Shown: piece after piece, positions 11,300 through 22,217 of the stretch
How the letters are laid out: every line of letters starts with the position of its first letter
Position numbering within the stretch: position 1 is the first letter of the stretch
NCBI GenBank assembly: GCA_030704615.1
Contig: CM060734.1
Coordinates: 14,570,001 to 14,634,000 of the forward strand
Origin: Takakia lepidozioides
Lineage: Eukaryota > Streptophyta > Takakiopsida > Takakiales > Takakiaceae
Direction: 5' to 3'
DNA length: 64,000 nucleotides
Program-made: the position numbers and the translations under genes
Notes under the pieces: model-generated
What the model saw: the letters and a program-made list of their open reading frames with translations, nothing else
Told to the model about the DNA's origin: nothing
Database searches by the model: none

Positions 11300-14200
11300 T
11301 TAATTGCGTAGTTGGGCATTAAATGTCCACCGCCGTCCGTTTTTATTCGGGCTGGCGACACATGGCTTCCTCGATATGTACCCTAAATCTGATGCTAATC
11401 TTGGATTAACTTCTATTCGAGGCATGTACCCCAAAAAACTGAGATCTTTTTCCATTTTGGCTGGGACTTATGCCGCCTGAAGGGCATGGCTCTCCTGAGA
11501 GAGACCTCACATCCAGACCGCGGCGGAAGTTGAAAGCTTTGTACTACGGACGACAGCCAATCTCTCGCATGGCCAAACTTAAGCTTCAGCAGGAGATTCC
11601 AGTGTCTTGCTCACAACCCGCGCCAACTGAAGCCGAGTACTCTCAGGCAAGCCACTTCTGCTTTCGCTTTGTTTGCTTTCGCTTTCGCTTTGTTGTTTCG
11701 CTTTGTTTTTGCATCTTCATCCTGGCATCGCTGGAAGCGTATGGCTGCATCGCAAAAGCAACAGTTGTTGCAAAGAATGATCAAGGTCTGAGTGGTTAAA
11801 AATTAAGGAAATCCATGCTGAGCTGAGAAGATGAAGTGCCTTCAAAACATTTCACCCTGTTTTCCCGTCTTATGGAATTCCTAATCATTTGTTCATCGTG
11901 TTTCATATTACCGGTTGAGTGAACCTTAGATAGTTTGCAATGCGTGTGCAAAGCCGGCAACTCTGGAGAAGGCTGCTTGTGCATATCATTCTTAGGCATT
12001 GGTTGGATTTGTTTTCATTGTTGTTCCATGGCACTCCATACTTCCTAAACTTGTTTTGTTTTCATTGTTGTTCCACGATTGTTGCTATGGTGGTTGCGCT
12101 GCTGGTTTTGGCACCGATGTTGGTTCTGACGATTTTGGGAATGACAGAGTGACGACGAGCCTGGCACGCTGGTGGTATCATCGACCGCTCCAACTCATCG
12201 CATGTTTGAATCGCCCAACTTGGGGCGAGAGGGCAAACTTCAACCTTTTGTTGGTGGACGGGAGGACCTGCAGCGAGGGTACGACAGAATAGACATTGGG
12301 GAGGTTGGTGCAGGCGGCATGGCAGGTGAAGGGCGTGAGGACGTGAGGACAGCAGATCCGGCAATGGAGGTTGTTGATGCACATGCAGTAGGGCCTGCCC
12401 ACGCAAAGAAGAAGAAGAAAGCTAATCACATGCAATCCCCGGCGAGAGAGCCGTCACGGGCTGCGGAGGGGGGAGTGAGCAGTGCGCGCGAGGGTGTCAG
12501 TTCTCCTCAATCAAAGGTGGTCGTCCATCCGGGCTCCCCTGCTGCTAGCCCTAGTAAGAAACAGAAAGCCCGTGAGAGGGCAAAAGAGAGGGCAAAAGAA
12601 CAGGCGAGACAGAAGGCTAGCCAGGAGGAAAGAGAAAAGGCCACTGAAAAGGCCAGGGGTGCCCAAATGACAGATGCCAATGTAAGCGAGGGACGCACAG
12701 AGATGGTGGATCCCTCCAAGACACCACAAAGAGGCAGTAACACACCGGTTACACCATCGCGGACAAGAGCAGCCCCCGCAATTACCCATACGGTGGAGAG
12801 TGGAGGAGAGGAAAGAACACCACAAAGAGCACGGATTGTGCAAGTTCGAGGTGAAGCCGGGGAGATGGCAGTAGAGACGGGGAGAGTGCTGGAGGTGGTT
12901 TTGCCGGTGGTTGACCATGTTGAGGAGGACGACACCGAGCTTTTTGACCAGGATGACATCCTCCCGGACATCCCCAGGCCCCAAACCCGCAGCATACAGG
13001 CTGGATTTGGCGGTCCTGGTGGGCTGCCGGAGAACCCCTCTGCAGCAAACGTCATGTCGGAGGCGGATATGAAGTTGGCCGCTGCCAAGATGTTGGAGGC
13101 AACCCACAGCAACATTGGCAGGGTGTTGGGGGGCATGGTGTACCCGGCCAAGCTTCGAATTCCCCTTTGCCGCTTGGTGTCTTTGCAGGTGGTGAGACCT
13201 GCCCTCCCAGGCGATATCGACAAGCTGAAATTCTCTTTCCGGGATGGATATCGAATGGGGTCTGTCGCGTTTTACGTTTCCATTGAGAACGACCACGGAG
13301 CTTCCCGTGCCCACACTTCCGATGAGGTGGACAAATGGGGTCCCCATTGGCAAAGGCGAAATGAGGAGTTCGAGAGATCGATTGTTACTGATCCTCTTTT
13401 CCAGCACTTGTCCGGAAAGATGTTTTACGTGTGGGACGGCAATCATCGCCTCCTGGCATGGATGGAGCACATAGCCGAAGCCCACCCCAACGACCTCGAT
13501 TGGCATTTCGCCGTGGAGTGTGTTGTGCTGAAGGTTGCGGGGCCCAAAGATCGCAGTCTTCTCAAAGCTGCAATGGCGGACATCAACTCGTAAGTTACAA
13601 CGCCTCTTGCTTTTGGACCCATCCGATTGTAAGTCATTTCATTGCGAATCCTCATATTTGTTGTAAATTCCCATTTCAGAATTGTTTGATGGAAATGTGG
13701 CATTGCAGGGTGACTGAGAATGCCTTCATTGCCACCAACTTGTCCCATATGCTCTTCCGAGTGAAGGATGTCGGGAAGCAGGGGGTGCAAGAGTTTGCCA
13801 AGTCGCTCAGTGCCGACCTCATGCGCAAGTCGGAGGCAAAGGCAGACAGAACCTGGTGTAGGCTGAGCATGGACGCCATGGTGGACTACATATTTCGGGT
13901 AAAGCTCCTGACTGTTTTGTTGAGCTAATCTGTCTCTCCTCCCCCAATAGAAGAAAAAGTGTTGAGCAGGATCTCTAATCTTATGTGCGCATTCTTGACA
14001 GACGAAAATTCAGCAGGATTTGGCACATGCGTGGAGGTTCTACATGGAGTCAGAGGAGAAGAATCTAACCCTCCCGGCACTCAAATCGTATCTCAAAGCT
14101 GCGGAGGCTAGGGCCCGCATAAAGTACAAGTCGCGGATGGTAAAGTACGTGGCCATAGCTGATCCCGCCCTTGGTGCCGACTTTCTGGTGGAGGTGGGGA

Positions 14201-15900
14201 AGCACTACTCCCGCGCTCTGAAGCCCATGATGACATTGGAGAAGCTCCATCGTCTAGCCACATCCTGTGTGGATGGTGCAGAAAAGGTGATACATTCTTA
14301 ACCAAATTGTGGTGGCAACAACTCGTTTTTGTGGTGTTTGGCGCTTACGAATATGCTGGGTGGTTGGACAGACCCGGTGGCTCCAAATCTGGAATGGTTC
14401 CCAAAGTACAAGGGACATGTGGAGCTTCCCCAAACCGGACAAACTGTCTGACCCGACATTCGACATGTGGATGAACCGCATGACATGGTGGTTTCAGGTA
14501 CTTCCCCACGCTTCGTTTGGCGCTTCTACTCTTGTAGGGGGTGGATTCATTGTATTTTTTCAGCAATGTGATCTAATGGAGAATCTCCACAGGTGACGAC
14601 GAATGCGCAAGAGCAGCTGGACACACAAGCACATCAGTTCAAGATGGAGATTTTTCCTGCAGCAGAGAGCCTACACGACTATGTGACGAGGTACTTTCTG
14701 CTCTACAAAACCGACCTATTCTTTCGGGAGATACCACATGCCCGCCGGAGCCACGAGTTCACCGACCAGCCGAACGCGGACAAAGCAGCAATGTGCCTTC
14801 TGTACAGGTACATACGCGATGCCTTCCTTTCAGTCCTTGCATTTTTCGCCAAATTTCCAGATCATGGCTCTGAAAATGGCTAAGTCCCTAGGGTGGCCGG
14901 CCCTGAACTGGCAATTCGGCGCCATTTTTCCAGGTCAAGGCCATATGGGACTTAGCCATTTTCGGGCCGGACCTAGAAAAATGGCTAAGTCCCTAGGGTG
15001 GCTGGCCCTGAACTGGAAATTTGGCGCCATTTTTCCAGTTCTGGGCCCTATTGCCGTTCTGGGACTTAGCCATTTTCGGGCCGGACCTGGGAAAATGGCG
15101 CCGAATTTCCAGTCAGGGCTCCGAAAATGGTTAAGTCCCTAGGGTGGCTCGCCCTGAACTGGAAATTCGGCGCCATTTTTCCAGTTCTGGGCCCTATTGC
15201 CCTTGTGGGACTTAGCCATTTTTGGGCCGGACCTGGGAAAATGGCGCCGAATTTCCAGTCAAGGCTCCGAAAATGGCTAAGTCCCTAGGATGGCTGGCCC
15301 TGAACTGGAAATTCGGCGCCATTTTTCCAGTTCTAGGCCCTATTGCCGTTTTGGGACTTAGCCATCTTCGGGCCAAACCGGGAAAAATGGCGCCAAATTT
15401 CCAGTTCAGGGCTCCCAAGATGGCTAAGTCCCTAGGGTGGCAGTCACCGAAAACCGAAATTCGGCGCCTTTTTTCCATTTCTAGGCCTACTCAGATCCGC
15501 CCCAACCTGGGAAAATGGTGCCAAATTTGCAGTTCAGGGACCTCATTGTGTTTTTCATGAATGCAGGTACTGCAAGTTCTCCCTTTTGGAGAAAGGTCAT
15601 CTGTCTTTCGAGCCACCATTCTTCCTGGCATGGAGGAACCCTGGGGCTGACTCCATAGAGAGAGGAAGTAGCGGGGAAGGGGAAGGAGATGGTCGTGGAG
15701 AAGGGGAAAGAAAAGAAGAAGTCTCCCTTCTCTCTCTCTCCTCGGCAGCCCCTTCATTGATGGTAAAAGGGATCTCGGGAGATCGAGGCCTCTTCTTCTT
15801 ACCTTTGGTGTTCGGGTCCTTCATAAACACCATGTGCTCTCCCTCATTGGCAACCCCACTGGACTGCACCAATGAGGCTAGTCATGTTGCTGCCTCCTGA
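11300..15900 (+). CDS. Multi-exon gene with ParB/sulfiredoxin-like domain, function unknown
   Basis: Six exons fit together without any frame break: about 12148-13589, 13709-13898, 14002-14286, 14372-14497, 14593-14807 and 15567-15900. All are bounded by GT and AG, and together they encode about 863 residues. A further 5' exon may lie near 11470-11647. The N-terminal half is Lys/Ala/Glu/Ser-rich and probably disordered, with a KKKKK nuclear-localisation-like tract. Residues around 360-440 of the first long exon read like a ParB/Srx fold: LVSLQVVRPALPGD, then an FRDGYRMGSVAFYVS strand, then VWDGNHRLLAW (the DGNHR signature, Asp near 13435). ParB-like domains bind or hydrolyse nucleotides or cut DNA; which applies here is unknown. 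The last intron contains a palindrome array. The final exon overlaps the end of a convergent minus gene and becomes low in complexity, so the true C-terminus is uncertain. Confidence 0.65.
14870..15545. repeat. GGCGCC palindromic array inside the last intron, family A
   Basis: About eight palindromic cores (GGAAATTCGGCGCCATTTTTCC and inverse) alternate with the phrases ATGGCTAAGTCCCTAGGGTGG and GGGACTTAGCCATTTTCGGG. These two phrases are themselves partly complementary, so adjacent units can pair. The array fills nearly all of the 759-bp intron between 14808 and 15566 of the ParB-like gene. It is the same family as the 2.85-3.26 kb cluster. Confidence 0.9.
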
Positions 15901-16785
15901 AGACAGATAAGCCCTCCAAATTCAAAAAAAGAAACAATCAACAAATAAAATCATGCATGCAAAGGAAAGGATAAATCATGGAACAAGGTGCGACAGTTGT
16001 ACCTTTGCAAGCTTGTCCAACTCGCCCCTGGTGTCACCCAATGTGGGAGGAGTCCCCGTTTCCGAATGTGCCTGCTCTATCCCCTCCCGGAGCGCCACTG
16101 GAAGTAGATTCCAGATGTGGAGCATAGCCGGCGCCCGTGCCCCGTAGTCCAGGCCCTTCTTTGCTGACCGCTCAGGCTCAGGGGGCGGTGTCGCTGATTG
16201 GCTAGACTGCTCCAAACCGGCCCATACCTCCTCCTCTCCCCCCCCCAAATGCGTATCAGGGTAGAAGCCCTCACCCGGCTTGACTTCTTCGAGGCGCTTC
16301 GCTATCTTGGCCACTTCATTGGCCCTCCTCGTCTCCTCCTCCCTCATCGACAACAATGGGCTGGCAATGGAGGCTTTCAAAGGCCCTTGAACCTGACATT
16401 GGGCCTTGGCAAGTGCAGCCTTTGTTGCGGAGGAAGGGGTCGCTATGGGGGTGACATCCAAAAGGTGCCCATACCGGGCCCCCGAATGGGTGATGTGCTT
16501 GCCAAGGTACATTTCACCCGTCTTGGCGGCCGGGGGTGTGCTCAACTGAGCATCCGGCTCAGCAACAACCTCCAGGATAGGAGAGCTGGCTGAGCCGGCC
16601 CCTGGTGCATCCAAGATGTGGACAAGAGGGGGGGTACTGGCCTCGAGGGGCAGACGAGCCCTCCGGCTGCGGCTGCTGACGGGGCTGGTTATCCGTGAGA
16701 CACCCTGGCGCGTCACACGTGCCGGCAGAGCAAACGGATTGTCCGCCCCTTTCTTTGGGGCAGGGGACTTCTTCTCTTTCCCCAT
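15880..16785 (-). CDS. Small hypothetical gene converging on the ParB-like gene
   Basis: The start is the ATG at 16785-16783 (MGKEKKSPAPKKG); frames starting earlier lack an ATG in a sensible position. The first exon runs to about 16003 and ends AAG|GTAC. A matching acceptor (GTCTTCAG) near 15890 adds only four codons before TGA, giving about 265 residues. The product starts basic (KKSPAPKKGADNP) and is Pro/Ala/Ser-rich. It has a helical Glu/Arg stretch (REEETRRANEVAKIAKRLEEV) and no recognised domain. Its 3' end overlaps the 3' end of the plus-strand ParB-like gene by some 15 bp. I do not recognise the family. Confidence 0.45.
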
Positions 16786-16929
16786 AAGCTGGCACCTGTT
16801 ATGCAAACCCACAAGTTGGCCTCATTAGGAACATTCCATATCAAAAACAAAAAAAACCAAGCATGTCGGGGGCTGAGAGCAGCAAGTGCTCGGGGTCTCG
16901 AGAGGGGGCAACAAAGAGAAAAGAAAAAG

Positions 16930-17012
16930 GTGGGGGGGGGGGGGGGGAAGTGACTGAGCACCACCAGCAGCTGCTGAGCACCACGGGCTCAGTCACTCTC
17001 CCCCCCCCCGCC
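16930..17012. repeat. Foldback with G-run and C-run flanks
   Basis: GTGACTGAGC (16950-16959) pairs exactly with GCTCAGTCAC (16987-16996). Just outside, a run of about 17 G (16932-16948) faces a run of about 10 C (17000-17010), so the hairpin extends to over 25 bp. It lies immediately before a T run and the first 1.7-kb direct repeat of the Penelope-like element. Confidence 0.7.
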
Positions 17013-17042
17013 CCTCATTTTTTTTTTTTTTGGTTTCCTGAT

Positions 17043-18778
17043 CTCTCCCTCTCTCCCTCTCCCTCTATAAATCTTTGGATTTCATCTGGCCTTAACCTTT
17101 TGAGGTTATTTAGTTTTTCATCCCTGCCTTTTTCATCCAAATCTGGATGATTTTATTTTATTGGATGATGAAACTTAATATACAGAAAGCTAGAGTTACC
17201 ATCTATTTTTTTCATCTAAACTGGATGATCTACATAAATAATGGTTACCTATTATAAAATCCAAGAGAATAATAAAACTACCGTCATAAATGATGGCAGT
17301 TATTAAACCTAAACCTATACCATAACCCTAAAAGATACATTTCTATGGGATGTCATCCAGTGACAAAATGCCTATCTTGGTAAAATGTGATATTTCATCC
17401 ATCCTGGATGAAAAATCGGGAAGTTTTGCCCTAAGCAGGCCGACACACTTCAAGCACTGAACTCGTGCTTCAGTGAACCTTGATGATGCGCCGTATAAAC
17501 CTGCTCCCCTGCTGCTACATGGTACTCGTGATTGCTGGCTCTTGGGATGCGCAGTGGTGGTTAAACAGATTCTTCTATGGCAGACGACAAAGCCGTGATT
17601 GCTCTGATCAGGAACTCATGGTTCTTTATTTTGCAGCGGCGCTTTTACTCCTTGTTGGGAAGTATTCTATCCCTATCTACAGATTACTTGTTGCTCTCTC
17701 TTCGTGTATGAGCCACTCTCTAGCTGTGAACGCTTCTACTCTGATTGCGTTCTGTTGGAGACAATCTGTTGGACGCCATGGCGCAGGGCATACCACAAAC
17801 ACTCAAGGTTTTTTGAGTTTACCATTGCTTGAATTGTGATCTGTACTTGCTTTAGAATTCAACACTGACATGGATAGCAACTGTGAAGACCTGCCACTTA
17901 CCTGCTGCATCCTCACTAACACACATCGCTATGTGGTGGTTTTTGGGACGGGCACAGGTGAGGGTCTTCACTTGTCTTGATTTCTTGAAGCTTGCAGTTC
18001 CTGTTCTTGCAAGTGTGGATAATGCTGCTGCCTAAGCTGCTGATGCCATCTACTGTTTCAAACTGCCACCATGCCGCTTCAGACCTGCTCCAAGATTGCT
18101 CCAATGAGGATCTGTTTCTCTCCTTACCCCTATTTACGGTTTTTTACAACCACATTTGCATGTGTAGGAGTTTAGCTATGAAGGATACAAGGATACAAAA
18201 TAGCAGTTATTACTTTGACTGCCTTGATACTTGGCTCTGAAATGAGAACTCTTGGTATGACTCTGATGGATCAAAAGGATAGGCTTTGATAGATAACACA
18301 CATTCTTCAAGGCCCTCATATCATTTTGGTTTCATGGCTTGATAACAAACTGGGGTTTCTGAGCTGCTCTTTCACCTTGGCAGAACTACTTTATGTGGCC
18401 TTAAAATACCATTCTAGGCCTATACCTGCTTAAGGGGGCTCTACACTGTTGTTTCTTCTTCCTTTTTAAGAATCTTGCTTATATCTTGGTTCTAAAACAT
18501 CATCTTCAAACCAAACCTGCAATCTGGTTTTTGAAATGAGTTTAAAATGGATTCTTGAGATGATGATGTGTACTATGGTGCTTTCATGATATGAATGACC
18601 TGGAATCCCACCCTCCCTTCCTGTTTTTTCAGAGATCCTTAAATGTAATTGGGTATTCAAATGAGATTGTAAACATGAAAGAGAATGATAGATGGTGCCC
18701 TGTAAAGGGCTGTTTTGTCTTTCAATGACAATGACCTTAGCGGTCTTGTCCATGTCTTGACATGACATGTATATCTTC
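17043..18778 (+). repeat. 1.7-kb direct repeat of Penelope-like element, copy 1
   Basis: The repeat starts with a CTCCCTCTATAA-type stretch and GGATTTCATCTG, and ends with CATGTCTTGACATGACATG plus TATATCTTC. It is followed with no gap by copy 2. It includes a 119-codon frame (17480-17839) that is open in all three copies. That frame changes after IPIY, because copy 1 lacks four bases (TATT) present in copies 2 and 3, so coding is doubtful. Confidence 0.9.
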
Positions 18779-20505
18779 TCTCTCCCTCTATAACTCTTTG
18801 GATTTCATCTGACCTTAACCTTTTGAGGTTATTTAGTTTTTCATCCCAGCCTTTTTCATCCAAATTTGGATGATTTTATTATAGGGTGATGAAACTTAAT
18901 GTACAGAAAGCTGGATTTACCATCTATTTCTTTCATCTAAACTGGATGATCTACATAAATAATGGTTACCTATTATAAAATCCAAGAGAATAATAAAACT
19001 ACCATCATAAATGATGGCAGTTATTAAACCTAAGCCTATACCATAACCCTAAAAGATACATTTCTATGGGATGTCATCCATTGACAAGGTGCCTCTCTTG
19101 GTAAAATGTGATTTTCATCCACCCTGGATGAAAATTTTTGCCCTAAGCAGGCTGACACACTTCACAGCACTGAACTTGTGCTTCAGTGAACCTTGATGAT
19201 GCGCCGTATAAACCTGCTCCCCTGCTGCTACATGGTACTCGTGATGGCTGGCTCTTGGGATGCGCATTGGTGGTTGAACAGATTCTTCTCTGGCAGACGA
19301 CAAAGCGGTGATCGCTTTGATCAGAAACTCATGGTTCTTTTTTTTGCAGCGGCGCTTTTACTCCTTGTTGGGAAGTACTCTATCCCTATTTATCTACAGA
19401 TTACATGTTGCTCTCTCTTTGTGTATGAGCCATTCTCTATCTGTGAACGCTTCTACTCTGATTGCGTTCTATTGGAGACGATCTGTTGGATGCCATGGCG
19501 CAGGGCATACCACAAACACTCAAGGTTTTTTGAGTTTACCCTTGCTTGAATTGTGATCTGTACTTGCTTTAGAATTCAACACTGACATGGATAGCAACTG
19601 TGAAGACCTGCCATTTACCTGCTGCATCCTCACTAACACACATCGCTATGTGGTGGTTTTTGGGACGGGCACAGGTGAGGGTCTTCACTTGTCTTGATTT
19701 CTTGAAAGCTTGCAGCTCCTGTTCTTGCAAATGTGGATTCTGCTGCTGCCTATGCTACTGATGCCATCTACTGTTTCAAACTGCCACCATGCCGCTTCAG
19801 ACCTGCTCCAAGATGGCTCCAATGAGGATCTGCTTCTCTCCTTACCCCTGTTTCTGGTTTTTTACAACCACATTTGCATGTGTAGGAGTTAAGCTATGAA
19901 GGATACAAGGATACAAAATAGCAGTTATTACTCTAACTGCCTTGATACTTGGCTCTGAAATCAAACTTCTTGGTATGACTCTGATGGATCAAAAGGATAG
20001 GCTTTGATAGATAACACACATTCTTCAAGGCCCTCATAGCATTTTGGTTTCATGGCTTGATAACAAACTGGGGTTTCTGAGCTGCTCTTTCACCTTGGCA
20101 GAACTACTTTATGAGGCCTTAAAATACCATTCTAGGCCTATACCCGCTTAAGGGGGCTCTACCCTTTTGTTTCTTCTTTCTTTTTTAAGAATCTTGCTTA
20201 TATCTTGGTTCTAAAACATCATCTTCAAACCAAACCTGCAATCTGGTTATTGAAATGAGTTTGAAATGAATTTTTGAGATGATGATGCATACTATGGTGC
20301 TTTCATGATATGAATGACCTGGAATCCCACCCTCCCGCCCTGTTTTTTCAGAGACCCTGAAATGTAATGGGGTATTCAAATGAGATTGTAAACATGAAAG
20401 GGAATGTTAGATGGTGCCCTGTAAAGGGCTGTTTTGTCTTTCAATGACAATGACCTTAGCGGTCTTGTCCATGTCTTGACATGACATGTATATCTTCCCT
20501 CTCTT
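18779..20505 (+). repeat. 1.7-kb direct repeat of Penelope-like element, copy 2
   Basis: This copy is nearly identical to copy 1 (head-to-tail with it) and to copy 3 at 24.65 kb. It ends in CATGTATATCTTCCCTCTCT. Immediately downstream, about 200 bp later, the ORF1 of the retroelement begins. Long direct repeats on both sides of the coding part and partial tandem copies are the typical layout of Penelope-like elements. Confidence 0.9.
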
Positions 20506-20700
20506 TATTTGATCAGTGTACTTAGTGGTTTTTGTACACACCATCTACCCTTACCCTTCTCCTTTTCACCTTCTCATTTTGATATATTGACAAATGTTCT
20601 CGGGGGGCTTTGACAGAAAGTCACCAAAGGAGGTCCTAGCTGGAATGAGGACCTCATAGCCCTGGGGTATCAGTCCCCACTACCTCCTCCAATTCCTGCT

Positions 20701-22217
20701 GTGCAGGCAACCCTCGCACAAGTCACACCAAGTGACTTCCATGCTGCATTGCAAAAGATGGATACTGAGGTTGTGGAAAATTCAGATGATGAAAACCCCT
20801 TGGCTTTGGAAAATTGGGTGGCACTTGGCATTATGGCAAATAAGAATGGCAGGTACCTAGAGAAGCTCCAGGAATTCAATACTAAAATGATTGAGGTACT
20901 GGAAGATGATGCCGAGGAGCTGATACAATGGGAAAAGAAGGGATCAGCCATTGAGGCAGCTCTTAGAATGGCGAACCCAGAAGATGACCAGACTGTCTCC
21001 ACGCAGAAATCTACAAACACATCTGAAAAAGACTTCATCCCTTCTGTAAGTAATCACCCAATCCTTGGGCACATGATTTTACCGGATGAAGAAAAAGAGG
21101 CAGTGAGAGAATTTTGTGAACAAGTAGAAATCTCACAAGTGGAACAAGAAAGGGCAGCAGGTGCCACTCCTGGAAATCTGCAGTTTGTCCCTTGGTTGCC
21201 TCCCCGTGCAGTTGAATTAGAGGTTGCCAATAACGACCACATGATGTGGCACCCACATGCTAATATCAATTTATTGGCACCCATTTCTATTGAAATGTGG
21301 GTCAAATGGGGCAACGTAACTCCTGCTGAACGCAGTAGATGTGCACAAGATGCTAAGGAGGGTTTTCAGAGAATAAAAAAGGAACCTATTGTTGTGGCAT
21401 GGCCACTAAGGACCTTCTACTACAAGCTCTGTGACAAAGGTGAGAACCTTACCTTGAGGACCAAAAATGACTTGCCGACTGGTTCGGCCAGATCCAAAAA
21501 TCACAAGAGTCAACTCTTCAACTGGCATCGTCCCTACATAAGATGTAACTATGGACAAGGAGGGGCACCCTCTTCTTGCATTGGGAGTGTTGCTTGGTTT
21601 GACCATATGGTATGGTATATGCTGAACAATCTGATTGTGTTCTTCCCTGATGATGCCTATCCTTCGGTGCAAACCAAGTATTACAGCTTTCTGGTGTGGA
21701 TCATGGGGCTGCCAGATCTGCTGTACTTGCACAAATTATCTTCCAGATGACCCGGGGCTTCATAATGGAAGCAGCTCGTGAATTCTCAATTGACCCACAA
21801 GCCAAGTTGCTTGGGAAGTTAGGAGAATCCAAGGGGGCCAGATACATTGAGAAACTTGTGAAACCTGGGTCTTTTTAAGACAGCCTTCCCAGGCCACAAT
21901 TCAATAGCTACAAACGGCAGCGTATGGAGGGGCAGACGCCTCCTCAACAAGGCAAGAACAATGCCACTCGAGGCAGAGGCACCCCTGGTCGTGGAAGAGG
22001 TCTCTACCAAAGAGGAGGACGCTCTGGCAGGGGACAATACTCTACCAACGCCTCTGAGAATTCAAGAGCAACGAATCGGTCATCACTTGGGGGTTCGGGT
22101 GCTAATTCTAGTACCACCATCAACATCGCCAGCCAGGAGTCATACAAGACTCGTCGTATCACTGATGAGTTCTCCCCAATACGCAAACAAGATTTTGGAT
22201 CATGGACAGATTTTTAA
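20701..22217 (+). pseudogene. ORF1 of Penelope-like element, RGG-rich tail (disrupted)
   Basis: The first 350 codons (20701-21750) are acidic to neutral and match no domain I know; they contain a W/P-rich patch (LQFVPWLPPRAVELEV). Near 21690 the frame appears to shift by one. The new frame continues through IFQMTRGFIMEAAREF to a TAA at 21876-21878. It then runs on in the same frame through a Gly/Arg-rich tail (RGRGTPGRGRGLYQRGG, near 21975-22045) to TAA at 22215. RGG boxes usually bind RNA, so a nucleic-acid-binding ORF1 protein of about 500 residues is a reasonable inference. It precedes the RT frame and overlaps its open 5' part. The frameshift and stop mean this copy is probably inactive. 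Confidence 0.6.

Noticed and set aside
9527-13506. Long minus-strand frames opposite the ParB-like gene
   Set aside because: They mirror the plus-strand coding sequence, lack splice logic and show no domain.
15597-15872. Minus-strand frame as a second long exon of the converging gene
   Set aside because: The phase set by the visible splice sites meets a TGA after four codons, and the frame is antisense to the in-phase last exon of the plus gene.
17480-17839. 119-codon frame kept in all three 1.7-kb repeats as a gene
   Set aside because: A four-base difference changes the frame in the second half between copies, so protein sequence is not conserved.
22163-22190. Hammerhead ribozyme core (CTGATGAG) in the retroelement
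   Set aside because: The required GAAA segment and flanking stems are missing; no other CTGATGA was found in the 1.7-kb repeats by eye.
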